A stretch of DNA of 7,289 nucleotides from an uncultured Bacteroidota bacterium (GTDB lineage: Bacteria; Bacteroidota; Bacteroidia; Chitinophagales; Chitinophagaceae): contig CAIVHI010000468.1 in assembly GCA_903905685.1 (NCBI GenBank), positions 1-7,289 of the forward strand. Direction: 5' to 3'. Shown piece after piece: positions 1 through 5,966 of the stretch (its first letter is position 1; every line of letters begins with the position of its first letter). Position numbers and translations under genes: made by a program. The notes under the pieces are model-generated. The model worked only from the letters and a program-made list of their open reading frames with translations, searched no databases and was not told the DNA's origin.

Positions 1-197
1 ATCTCCTTGATGGTGTCCACGTCCACACCGCTTTTTTCGGCTATCCTTGCCAGTAGGTCAGTTTGCTTTTTCGCCTCTTGCCGCAATTGCCGCAGGTTCC
101 AAATAATGGCCTGCCATACGTAAATCATCAGCACAATTATCGGTAAGGCGATGAACCCGATAACTTTGATTAGGTCGAAAAGTTCTAATGGTATCAT
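1..197 (-). CDS. Small single-pass membrane protein, 3' end cut off by window edge
   Basis: Reading the minus strand from an ATG at 195-197 gives 65 codons open to the window edge. The protein starts MIPLELFDLIKVIG. A hydrophobic segment covers about residues 12-32 and includes the run ALPIIVLMIYVW. It is followed by a charged, helix-prone stretch rich in Gln, Arg and Lys (about 34-55, LRQLRQEAKKQTDLLARIAE), which could be a short coiled coil. This is the layout of a small N-terminally anchored protein with a cytoplasmic tail. No Shine-Dalgarno sequence precedes the start, as is usual in Bacteroidota. I do not recognise a family and infer no function. The missing C terminus could hold a domain that would change the interpretation. 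The reading frame, the start position just before the hydrophobic stretch and the biased composition support a real gene. Confidence 0.6.
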   Translation of the reverse strand, partial: MIPLELFDLIKVIGFIALPIIVLMIYVWQAIIWNLRQLRQEAKKQTDLLARIAEKSGVDVDTIKE

Positions 198-370
198 ACC
201 GTTTCGTTTATTGGAAGTAGGAGCATTTTGGATTCTTCCGGTTTTCCAACCTGCGTTGCTCGATTCGCATCGCGCTTGCCAACTCGCATACGTTTCGGTA
301 TGTGTTTCATTACCAACGAGCGTGTTTGACAAAGTGTTTGAAATTTACAGTTGCCATCCTCAATACCATT
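198..370. other. Noncoding interval between tRNA terminator and membrane protein gene
   Basis: No convincing reading frame on either strand. It must hold the promoter and leader of the minus-strand membrane protein gene, but I find no clear TAnnTTTG box on that strand. A small perfect inverted repeat (catac, six-base loop, gtatg) sits near 287-302. It has no T tract and is probably fortuitous. Confidence 0.5.
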
Positions 371-427
371 CGAAAAAAAACTTTAAAAATCCCCCGAAAC
401 CTGCTGTAGTAGCTGATTTCGGGGGAT
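371..427 (-). terminator. Intrinsic terminator directly after tRNA-Gly
   Basis: A perfect 11-base inverted repeat (389-399 atcccccgaaa with 417-427 tttcgggggat) encloses a 17-base loop that can itself pair gct/agc (403-405 with 411-413). Read on the minus strand, the stem is followed by a T-rich run, ATTTTTAAAG then eight Ts, over 390 to 372. That is a GC-rich stem with a U tail placed right after the tRNA. The first stem base on the minus strand (427) is also the final A of the encoded CCA, so mature tRNA and terminator abut without a spacer. On the plus strand the repeat is not followed by Ts, so it acts in the tRNA direction only. Confidence 0.85.
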
Positions 428-502
428 GGAGCGGAAGACGAGATTCGAACCCGCGACCCTCAGCTTGGGAAGCTGACGCTCTACCGGCTGAGCTACTTCC
501 GC
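427..502 (-). tRNA. tRNA-Gly, anticodon CCC, with encoded CCA
   Basis: On the minus strand the sequence folds into a complete cloverleaf of 76 nt. The acceptor stem is GCGGAAG with CUUCCGC, and the D arm is GCUC/GAGC around a GG-containing loop. The anticodon stem is UCAGC/GCUGA with loop UUCCCAA. The variable region is short, and the T arm GCGGG-UUCGAAU-CUCGU contains two G-U pairs. The discriminator base is U and the 3' CCA is encoded (427-429 on the plus strand). U33 precedes anticodon positions 34-36 = CCC, so it reads GGG and charges with glycine. The GCGG acceptor start and U73 fit bacterial tRNA-Gly. It is a stand-alone unit: a candidate promoter lies about 20 bases upstream and a strong terminator follows directly. 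Confidence 0.95.
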
Positions 503-520
503 AAATCATGTTTGCAGGGG

Positions 521-528
521 TAAAAGTA
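521..528 (-). promoter_or_regulatory. Candidate -7 promoter box for tRNA-Gly
   Basis: The minus strand reads TACTTTTA here, one mismatch from the Bacteroidota -7 consensus TAnnTTTG. It lies 18 bases before the tRNA 5' end, so the leader would be very short. No good -33 TTTG sits at the usual 17-23 base spacing; the nearest TTTG on that strand is about 32 bases away. Between box and tRNA is a five-base inverted repeat (gcaaa 501-505, tttgc 511-515) that reaches into the acceptor stem. Confidence 0.3.
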
Positions 529-663
529 AGGTTTTTCGAGTAATTACGTCTCACTGTACCCAAATCTGCCGCAAAAACAGTCGGGGACTTTATACAACAG
601 ATAGTGATACGGCTCCTGGTACGTGCGAATCAGCACTCTCGCAAAATGGGTTTAACTTGCAGT

Positions 664-1242
664 ATGAATGGGAAAACGGCAAAAAGACTCCCTTGGGGCC
701 TCATCTATCTGCGCCTATTGCTCGCGCCGGTAGCAATGCTGTTTGGCCACTACGGCATATTGGGTGCCCCTTACATCCTCTTATTGGCGGTGGCCGCCGC
801 ATCAGATTACTATGATGGCGTGCTTGCCCGCAAGCTCGGGGTGGAAACCGCTGAATTGAGGCAATGGGACAGCATTGCCGACACTTTTTTCTTTCTTGGT
901 GTACTTGGCGGAATTTGGCTGGCCTATCCCGAAATCTATAAAACATATGCCTTGGGCATCTATGCCATTTTAGGTACAGAAATGTTGCGATATATGGTTG
1001 ATTGGAGTAAATTCAGGCGGGGGGCCAGCTACCATGCCTGGAGTGCCAAGGCATTTGGCGTCGCATTATTAGCGGCCACCATCGCTATCATGGGCTTTGG
1101 GAAGGCGGAGCCCCTATTCCCGCTGGCGCTCGCGCTCGGCATCCTATCGGAGGTGGAGGGACTCCTGATGTCGCTGGTTTTAAAGAAATGGACGTACAAT
1201 GTGAAGCATTTGGGGGTGGCGATGCGGCTGAGGCGGGAATGA
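664..1242 (+). CDS. CDP-alcohol phosphatidyltransferase family membrane protein
   Basis: Predicted polytopic inner-membrane enzyme of 192 aa. Family members move a phospho-alcohol or phosphatidyl group between a CDP-linked donor and an alcohol acceptor, with release of CMP, in phospholipid synthesis. The signature is at residues 48-73: D48-xx-D51-G52-xx-A55-R56, then eight residues, L65, RQW, D69, SIA, D73. All four metal-binding acidic positions are present, but the usual second glycine is Leu65. Hydrophobic segments lie at about 12-30, 34-48, 74-90, 95-110, 127-145 and 150-172. The C-terminal tail is basic. I chose the ATG at 664 because the first membrane helix follows shortly, as in relatives. 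An ATG at 646 and a GTG at 604 are in frame but add a polar leader. The acceptor alcohol cannot be read from the sequence. The neighbours give no pathway hint, and the TIGR02757 gene is 231 bases downstream. Confidence 0.88.
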   Translation: MNGKTAKRLPWGLIYLRLLLAPVAMLFGHYGILGAPYILLLAVAAASDYYDGVLARKLGVETAELRQWDSIADTFFFLGVLGGIWLAYPEIYKTYALGIYAILGTEMLRYMVDWSKFRRGASYHAWSAKAFGVALLAATIAIMGFGKAEPLFPLALALGILSEVEGLLMSLVLKKWTYNVKHLGVAMRLRRE

Positions 1243-1473
1243 CGGTGGTGGCTGGCCCATGGGTGAAGTTGATGGGCTCTACCCTCCACCAAATTTTGAG
1301 GGCTCCACCTGCCGCCTGAAACCGGCATTTCCGACAGTTCCTGCTCCGCCGGAGGCGCTTGCCCACAGCAATCGCCACGGACGCACCGACGCTTGGCTAG
1401 CGTCCGGCCGACACCACCTGTACCCCCAAAAACTTGCCCGCATCAACTCTTCATCTTACCTTTCCCTCCCCCC
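1243..1473. other. Noncoding interval with several short inverted repeats
   Basis: No believable gene on either strand; the open frames here are low-complexity Pro/Ala-rich shadows. It holds two imperfect copies of a 17-base unit (1274-1290 and 1300-1316, 13 of 17 identical), a ccctc/gaggg pair (1282-1286, 1298-1302), a GC-rich palindrome ctcc-gcc-ggag (1344-1354) and a 6-bp hairpin at 1388-1404. No T-tract terminator follows the upstream gene. A promoter for the downstream gene could lie here, but I see no clear TAnnTTTG box. Confidence 0.5.
1388..1404. repeat. Perfect 6-bp inverted repeat, 5-base loop
   Basis: gacgct (1388-1393), tggct loop, agcgtc (1399-1404). It lies 69 bases before the TIGR02757 start codon. 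With no T run beside it, it is not a standard terminator. It may be an RNA hairpin in the leader or part of a short repeated element. Confidence 0.4.
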
Positions 1474-2244
1474 ATGCTCCCGAACTTCGACCACATCAAA
1501 TTGCTCCTCGACGAAAAGGCCGATTTGTATGAGCAACCCCGATTTATAGAGGCCGACCCTATCGCGGTGCCGCACCAGTTTGCAGCCCGTGCCGACATTG
1601 AGATTGCAGGGTTTTTCGCTGCGGTATTGGCTTGGGGCACGCGCACGTCCATCATCAACAGTGCCAACCGTATTCTGAAGTTGATGGACGACAGCCCGCA
1701 TTCATTTATTGTTGGGCACCAAGACACCGACCTTAAACCGTTCGTCCACTTCGTGCACCGCACCTTCAATGCTACCGATTTGCTCTATTTTATTGAGGTA
1801 CTGCAACAACACTATCGGCAGCACGACAGCTTGGAAACGGCCTTTACCGGCACCCAAGCGAACGATGCATATAATGTGCTCACCGGTTTCCACAACTATT
1901 TTTTCTCGTTGGAGCACCCGGCACGCACCCGCAAGCACATCGCGACCCCTGCACGCCATTCGGCCTGCAAACGATTGAACATGTATTTGAGATGGATGGT
2001 GCGCAGCCCGGCCCGAGGGGTAGACTTCGGCCTGTGGAAAACCCTTGACCCGGCTATGCTCATATGCCCGCTTGATGTGCATGTAGCAGCGGTAAGCAGG
2101 CGGCTTGGGCTTCTGGAAAACGTGAAATCGGATTGGAAAAACGCGGTGAACCTCACCTGTCAATTGCGGCTCATGAACCCGGCAGACCCTGCCAGATACG
2201 ATTTCGCATTATTTGGTTTGGGGGCAGAAGAAAGGCTGAAATAG
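1474..2244 (+). CDS. TIGR02757 (DUF2400) family protein, function unknown
   Basis: Soluble 256-aa protein, matching the usual size of this conserved, largely Bacteroidota family. Recognisable landmarks are DPIAVPHQF (28-36), ADIEIAGFFAAVLAWGTR (40-57), CKRLNMYLRWMVR (165-177), VDFGLW (183-188), PLDVHVAAVSRRLGL (199-213) and DPARYDFALFGLG (238-250). The start at 1474 (MLPNFDHIK) is preferred. The frame is open further upstream, but those codons give a Pro-rich leader with no family resemblance. No signal peptide or membrane segment is seen. The biochemical role is not established as far as I know. The order of an Arg/Lys-rich helix, then LDxHV before a helix, then YDxxLFGLG recalls the region around the catalytic Asp of HhH-GPD DNA glycosylases such as endonuclease III (VDTH), but without iron-sulphur cysteines. 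That is my inference. A convergent lipoprotein gene lies 55 bases downstream. Confidence 0.88.
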   Translation: MLPNFDHIKLLLDEKADLYEQPRFIEADPIAVPHQFAARADIEIAGFFAAVLAWGTRTSIINSANRILKLMDDSPHSFIVGHQDTDLKPFVHFVHRTFNATDLLYFIEVLQQHYRQHDSLETAFTGTQANDAYNVLTGFHNYFFSLEHPARTRKHIATPARHSACKRLNMYLRWMVRSPARGVDFGLWKTLDPAMLICPLDVHVAAVSRRLGLLENVKSDWKNAVNLTCQLRLMNPADPARYDFALFGLGAEERLK

Positions 2245-2272
2245 ATTCCAGCCTTTACATCAAAAACTGCCC
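2222..2272. terminator. Nested hairpin between convergent genes, possible bidirectional terminator
   Basis: An inner perfect 8-bp inverted repeat (aaaggctg 2231-2238, cagccttt 2249-2256, 10-base loop) spans the stop codon of the TIGR02757 gene. An outer 6-bp pair (gggcag 2222-2227, ctgccc 2267-2272) encloses it. U tails are weak on both sides (CTTTACAT on plus, CTTTCTTC on minus), so efficiency is uncertain. The position between two convergent genes supports the terminator reading. Confidence 0.5.
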
Positions 2273-2285
2273 ATAAATGGACTAT

Positions 2286-2296
2286 CCGCCAGGCGG
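2286..2296. repeat. GC-rich palindrome ccgcc-a-ggcgg
   Basis: An 11-base palindrome directly beyond the stop codon of the minus-strand lipoprotein gene. The one-base spacer means an RNA hairpin would need to open inner pairs. It resembles the ctccgccggag element at 1344-1354, the other such element I found between genes. Confidence 0.4.
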
Positions 2297-2299
2297 CTC

Positions 2300-2860
2300 C
2301 TACCATTTTTGCACATTGAAATACCCATTGGTGACGTTGGCGACCCTACCGATGGAATCTATGGCTTCGAAGTAGAACTTGCCCTGAATATAACCCGGAA
2401 CGCCAATTGCAAAGGTATCGCTACGCAAAATTTGCACGGCACCGGTGTTCCAGGGTGCGTTGTAGGTGAAGTAGCGCAAAGCCGTCGGACCAGTCATGCT
2501 GTCGGCATACATGCAGTACTGGGAGCCATTCCTCAAACCCATGATGTAGTAGTTGTTGGGATAGATGTTGGTAAACCAAAATGAAAGCGTCTTTTTCCCG
2601 CCGGCATTGCCGCTGAAATAATTGTAGCCTGCACTGTAGGTAAAAACGATGGAACCTGCATCGGCCACCCAGGGGGTGCCGTTGATGGTAGCGCTGATAG
2701 GACCGGAACCCGACCAATCGAACGTGGGCGTTTTGGTACTCAATGGGTTGGAACTGTTATTATTATTCGAATTAGGACTAACATTATAATTTCCGCTGGA
2801 ACAGGAAGTTGCCAAGGCTATTACGGCAAGGGCAAGTATAACCCCCAATGAACGACGCAT
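2300..2860 (-). CDS. Secreted lipoprotein, DUF6252-like
   Basis: 186-aa predicted lipoprotein. It has a basic N terminus (MRR), a hydrophobic helix at about 5-17 and a lipobox ending ATSC with Cys20 as the lipidated residue. Next comes an Asn/Ser-rich flexible linker (21-42), then a compact beta-rich domain (about 50-186). The domain opens with ISATINGTPWVAD, has Gly/Tyr/Phe-alternating strands (FTYSAGYNYFSG), and ends with IQGKFYFEAIDSIGRVANVTNGYFNV. The SATINGTPW opening and the GKFxFxA...VTNGxF ending match the pattern I associate with DUF6252 lipoproteins of Bacteroidota; the exact family needs a profile search. No acidic residues follow the Cys, so the known surface-export signal is absent and a periplasmic location is more likely. 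The ATG at 2858-2860 is the natural start, at the head of the signal peptide. Function unknown. It is transcribed divergently from the DUF5686-like gene. Confidence 0.85.
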   Translation of the reverse strand: MRRSLGVILALAVIALATSCSSGNYNVSPNSNNNNSSNPLSTKTPTFDWSGSGPISATINGTPWVADAGSIVFTYSAGYNYFSGNAGGKKTLSFWFTNIYPNNYYIMGLRNGSQYCMYADSMTGPTALRYFTYNAPWNTGAVQILRSDTFAIGVPGYIQGKFYFEAIDSIGRVANVTNGYFNVQKW

Positions 2861-2878
2861 ATGGTTTATATTTGACGG

Positions 2879-2911
2879 TAAAGTTACGGGCGTTTTAAGT
2901 TATTTTGCCAA
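2879..2911 (-). promoter_or_regulatory. Candidate TTG/TAnnTTTG promoter for the lipoprotein gene
   Basis: On the minus strand TTG (2909-2911) is followed by 22 bases and TAACTTTA (2886 down to 2879), one mismatch from TAnnTTTG. The box lies 18 bases before the ATG at 2860. Spacing and position fit the Bacteroidota housekeeping promoter. Confidence 0.4.
2900..2907 (+). promoter_or_regulatory. Candidate -7 box for the DUF5686-like gene
   Basis: TTATTTTG differs from TAnnTTTG at one base and lies 36 bases before the ATG at 2944. A TTTG at 2871-2874 could be the -33 element, but the 25-base gap is longer than usual. It falls inside the candidate promoter of the opposite-strand lipoprotein gene, so the two would overlap. 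Confidence 0.28.
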
Positions 2912-2943
2912 TAAATTGCAGGTGAAATTGTCATTTTAAAGTA

Positions 2944-5367
2944 ATGTGTAGGACTATATTTCTTTTGTTTAACCTGCTGTTAATCCGATGTTTGCCTGCG
3001 GCAGCACAAATGGTGGCCGGCAGGGTATTGGATAGCAGTTCAAAATCGCCGGTGCCGTTTGCTACCATTCGCTTGGGCAAAACCCCCAATGGCTTATTTG
3101 CCGGATTGAACGGCGAGTTTTCTTTCGACCTTTCTGCATACCCCAATATCGACTCCATTACGGTTACCTGTGTGGGGTATATCGCGGCGACCCAAGCTTT
3201 AAAGCCTGGCACCAACGTTGTATGCTTATCCCCGGCCGATGCCGCTGCGGCCGAAATCACCTTCACCCCGCCCTACCAAAAAATACGCCGAATATTGAAT
3301 GCCGCAATCAACCACAAAAACCAGAACAGCCCAGACCGGTATAACGACTACCGCTGCTACATGTACTATAAGATGACTGCCGATGTAGCCCAGAAAACGG
3401 TCAATTTGGACGGAGGCGATTCCGCAAAGAATTTGGCACCGAACGATGGACATTTGCTGCTTAGCGAAACATATAGTGTCCGCCATTGGCACCGCCCGCA
3501 GCAGTTGCAGGAAGTGGTGGTGGCATCACGTTTTTCCGGCTTGCAAAAAAGCATATTTACCGGGTTGGTTACCGATGTGCTGCCGTTTCATGCCTATACC
3601 GACTACTTGAAACTCAATGGCAAAGACTACCACAACCCCGTAAGTAAAGGACATGACGACTACTATACGTTCAACCTATCCGACGAAGTGGTTCAAGGCA
3701 CCGATACGCTTTGGGTACTCAGCTTTGTACCCAAGAACGACCCGAACGGACTGAGGGGGCGAGTGGCAGTTTCGTCTAATGGCTATGCCATCAGCTCGCT
3801 CGTGGCCCATGCCAAAGACACTATGCTGCAACTCAACGTAGGCATAGAGCAAGCCTATGGTTGCCTACCCACGGGTGCGGGCTCCAAATGGTTCCCCAAG
3901 CAATTGAACTACAATATAGTATGGCTGCAAAAAATAAACGGCAAAGAGGTACTGCTGAAAATGACCGGTTATGCGCAGACAGATTCGGTGTCGTTTGAAG
4001 CGGAACCGGACTTTGCGTTCAATAAAGCGCATACGGTAATTCAGGAGAGCCAAACAGGCCGTGCCAACGATTCCTTGCTGGCATTGTTGCGCCCCCACCC
4101 GCTGGAATGGAAGGATACGATTACCTACCGGTCGATAGACAGCCTTGGTAAAATCCAACATCTGGACGAAATCATGAACCTGCTGTCGGAGAGCCCACTA
4201 TGGAAAGTGCCCGTAGGGTATTTGGACGTAGACTTGAAACGGACGCTGGGCTACAACCGGTTTGAAGGTTTACGCTTGGGTCTTGGGTTGCAAACCGGCG
4301 ACAAAGTCTCCAAATACCTTTCTATAGGTGGCTATGCCTGTTACGGCTTTACGGATGCGAAATGGAAATATGGGGCATTTTCGGATATCTACTTCGATCG
4401 TTTCAAGGAACATTCCTTGACACTTGGATATAGCGATGATGTTCGAGACCCGGGACGGCTGCATTTAAGCCCTGATTTGGACAAGAATTACCTGAACTCC
4501 TACCTCCTCTGGCGGGTAGACAGGGTGCGCGAGGCTCAACTGTCTACCTTCCACAAGCTGGGCTACTGGACGGTTGCTGTGCAGGTAACGAGGGATTGGG
4601 TGGTGCCACAATACAACTACCAATGGCTGTATGGCGGTCGGCAATACACCTCCTACAACATTGCAGAAGCAGGATTGCAATTACGATACGCATTTGGCGA
4701 GCACACGGCGCCGTTCTTCAACCGTTACTATGCGGTCTCCTCGCAGTTCCCGGTTTGGTATGGCAAGCTGGCGGCAGGTAAAATAGACTCCGGAAATATG
4801 AAGCTTCCGTATGTGCAGGCCTCCACTGCGCTATTATGGCACAAACACATCAACCGGCTGGGCATGGAGCACCTGCTGGTGCAGGCATCCAAGTCGTGGT
4901 CGGCCTACCCGCTTCCGCTGGGCAAACTCTTTGCGGCCAACGGTTATAACTACAAGGGAGCCAATACCGACCCATCGGTATATACGTTTGGCGGCATGAT
5001 GACGATTACGCCCTATATGTTTTACACCGATAGGTATCTCAACCTGATATACCGCCACGACTTCGACAAAAAGCTGTTGAGGTATGCGGTAGACGGCTCT
5101 AGCCTAAGTTTTGCACCTTATGTGTGTCTGCAATACAACCTCATTTGGGGCGGGCTTCAGCACCCCGAAAACCAGCAGGGTGCGGCATTTTCTGTCCCCT
5201 CAAATCCTTACTCCGAAGTTGGCGTCATCCTGAAAGACTTGGTGCGCATCAAGTGCCTGAACCTTTACTACCTGTGCCTCGACTTGGGTTGTTTTCAAAG
5301 CCCGACGCCATCCAACGGTTCGGGCAATGGCCCTAGGCTGGTCTATGGGGCGTCTCTGGATTTATAA
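2944..5367 (+). CDS. DUF5686-type outer-membrane protein with N-terminal carboxypeptidase-regulatory-like domain
   Basis: 807-aa exported protein. The signal peptide is about residues 1-22, with a hydrophobic core and a likely AAAQ cleavage site. A carboxypeptidase-regulatory-like beta-sandwich (about 24-95) follows: GRVLDSSSKSPVPFATIRL, NGEFSFD and a VTCVGY ending. Next is the region typical of DUF5686 proteins, with ILNAAINHKNQNSPDRY and YRCYMYYKM (about 117-143). From about 410 onward alternating aromatic strands (YSDDVRDPGRL, RRQY-like repeats, YLNLIYRHDFDKKLL) look like an outer-membrane beta-barrel. The layout resembles SusC/TonB-dependent proteins at the N terminus, but I see no TonB box or plug domain. 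The last residue is Leu, not the aromatic residue many barrels end with. Length fits the family. Its role is unknown; I infer an outer-membrane location. The ATG at 2944 starts the signal peptide. The end overlaps the convergent lipoprotein gene by six bases. Confidence 0.88.
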   Translation: MCRTIFLLFNLLLIRCLPAAAQMVAGRVLDSSSKSPVPFATIRLGKTPNGLFAGLNGEFSFDLSAYPNIDSITVTCVGYIAATQALKPGTNVVCLSPADAAAAEITFTPPYQKIRRILNAAINHKNQNSPDRYNDYRCYMYYKMTADVAQKTVNLDGGDSAKNLAPNDGHLLLSETYSVRHWHRPQQLQEVVVASRFSGLQKSIFTGLVTDVLPFHAYTDYLKLNGKDYHNPVSKGHDDYYTFNLSDEVVQGTDTLWVLSFVPKNDPNGLRGRVAVSSNGYAISSLVAHAKDTMLQLNVGIEQAYGCLPTGAGSKWFPKQLNYNIVWLQKINGKEVLLKMTGYAQTDSVSFEAEPDFAFNKAHTVIQESQTGRANDSLLALLRPHPLEWKDTITYRSIDSLGKIQHLDEIMNLLSESPLWKVPVGYLDVDLKRTLGYNRFEGLRLGLGLQTGDKVSKYLSIGGYACYGFTDAKWKYGAFSDIYFDRFKEHSLTLGYSDDVRDPGRLHLSPDLDKNYLNSYLLWRVDRVREAQLSTFHKLGYWTVAVQVTRDWVVPQYNYQWLYGGRQYTSYNIAEAGLQLRYAFGEHTAPFFNRYYAVSSQFPVWYGKLAAGKIDSGNMKLPYVQASTALLWHKHINRLGMEHLLVQASKSWSAYPLPLGKLFAANGYNYKGANTDPSVYTFGGMMTITPYMFYTDRYLNLIYRHDFDKKLLRYAVDGSSLSFAPYVCLQYNLIWGGLQHPENQQGAAFSVPSNPYSEVGVILKDLVRIKCLNLYYLCLDLGCFQSPTPSNGSGNGPRLVYGASLDL

Positions 5368-5910
5368 CATCAAAAAGATTTCGGTTGCCGTGTCTACTAT
5401 GGCGTACTGCGCTAATTGTTTGGCGTAGAAGGCCTCCTTGCCGGAGTCTACCTTGATGTGCAGGTGTTTGTAAGGATTATGGAGATCCACCAAATGGAAT
5501 TGTGCCTCAAATTCAAACCAATCTTGCTGGGCAGAAACCCCAAATGTATCCAATGCCACGTGGAATGTCATTTGCGTGCCGGTATCCGCTACTTCGGCAA
5601 CGCCAAGCAGGTAACCCTTGGCTTTGTATATACCCAACACATATGCTTGGCTATCTGTGGGAACTACTGCGACGTAACTAAACCCGTTAACCGACAAGAT
5701 AGGATGGTTTAAACTGTCGAACAACGCCGCTGCGGTTTGGAGGCTCACGGTATCCCGAAGCAACACATCTACCGTCGCAACCATGGGCATACCTCCTCCA
5801 CAGCCCACTCTCCCTCCACACGGGTTATTGCCCGATTTTGAACAAGATGCCGTGGCCAGCAACAGGCAAACTATGCATAGAGACAGAGATGCGTTTTTCA
5901 AAACAGACAT
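5362..5910 (-). CDS. Hypothetical lipoprotein with Cys/Gly-rich N terminus
   Basis: 182-aa predicted lipoprotein that I cannot place in a named family. The signal peptide (MSVLKNASLSL, then a hydrophobic run to about 19) ends in a TASC lipobox with Cys23 lipidated. Behind it is a short Gly-rich tether with two further cysteines, C31 and C37 (NPCGGRVGCGGG). The mature domain (about 43-182) alternates hydrophobic strands with polar turns (FSYVAVVPTDSQAYVLGIY, WFEFEAQFHLVDLHNPYKHLHI) and looks beta-rich. No acidic surface-export signal follows the Cys, so it is probably periplasmic. I use the ATG at 5910, which heads a standard signal peptide; a TTG at 5919 in frame is unlikely. It lies 56 bases after purH on the same strand with no terminator visible between, so cotranscription is plausible. 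The 3' end overlaps the convergent DUF5686-like gene. Confidence 0.8.
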   Translation of the reverse strand: MSVLKNASLSLCIVCLLLATASCSKSGNNPCGGRVGCGGGMPMVATVDVLLRDTVSLQTAAALFDSLNHPILSVNGFSYVAVVPTDSQAYVLGIYKAKGYLLGVAEVADTGTQMTFHVALDTFGVSAQQDWFEFEAQFHLVDLHNPYKHLHIKVDSGKEAFYAKQLAQYAIVDTATEIFLML

Positions 5911-5966
5911 TTTTAACAAAGTGCAGCAAAAACCAAGCCAAACTGTCAGGGATACGGCCCGTTGGG
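5911..5966 (-). other. Short gap between purH and lipoprotein gene
   Basis: 56 bases with no terminator-like hairpin and no full TAnnTTTG promoter. The closest match on the minus strand is GCACTTTG, starting 18 bases before the lipoprotein ATG. Read-through from purH is therefore the simpler reading. Confidence 0.4.

Noticed and set aside
151..543. Plus-strand 130-codon frame
   Set aside because: It runs antisense through the membrane protein gene and the tRNA; composition is not protein-like and no domain is recognisable.
360..563. Minus-strand 67-codon frame containing SSSAGRASASQAEGRGFESR
   Set aside because: It is the translation of the tRNA-Gly gene and its terminator, a well-known artefact pattern, not a protein.
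604..663. N-terminal extension of the CDP-alcohol phosphotransferase from a GTG
   Set aside because: The extra 20 residues are polar and do not match relatives, which begin just before the first membrane helix; the ATG at 664 is preferred.
1029..1378. Minus-strand frames rich in Pro, Ala, Ser and His
   Set aside because: They lie opposite the CDP-alcohol phosphotransferase gene and the repeat-containing spacer; they are shadows without a recognisable fold.
1393..1473. N-terminal extension of the TIGR02757 protein from a TTG
   Set aside because: The added stretch is Pro-rich, includes part of a hairpin repeat and has no family similarity; the ATG at 1474 fits the family length.
2944..5367. 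Reading the DUF5686-like protein as a TonB-dependent (SusC) receptor
   Set aside because: It shares the carboxypeptidase-regulatory-like N-terminal domain and a barrel, but no plug domain or TonB box is visible and the middle region fits DUF5686.
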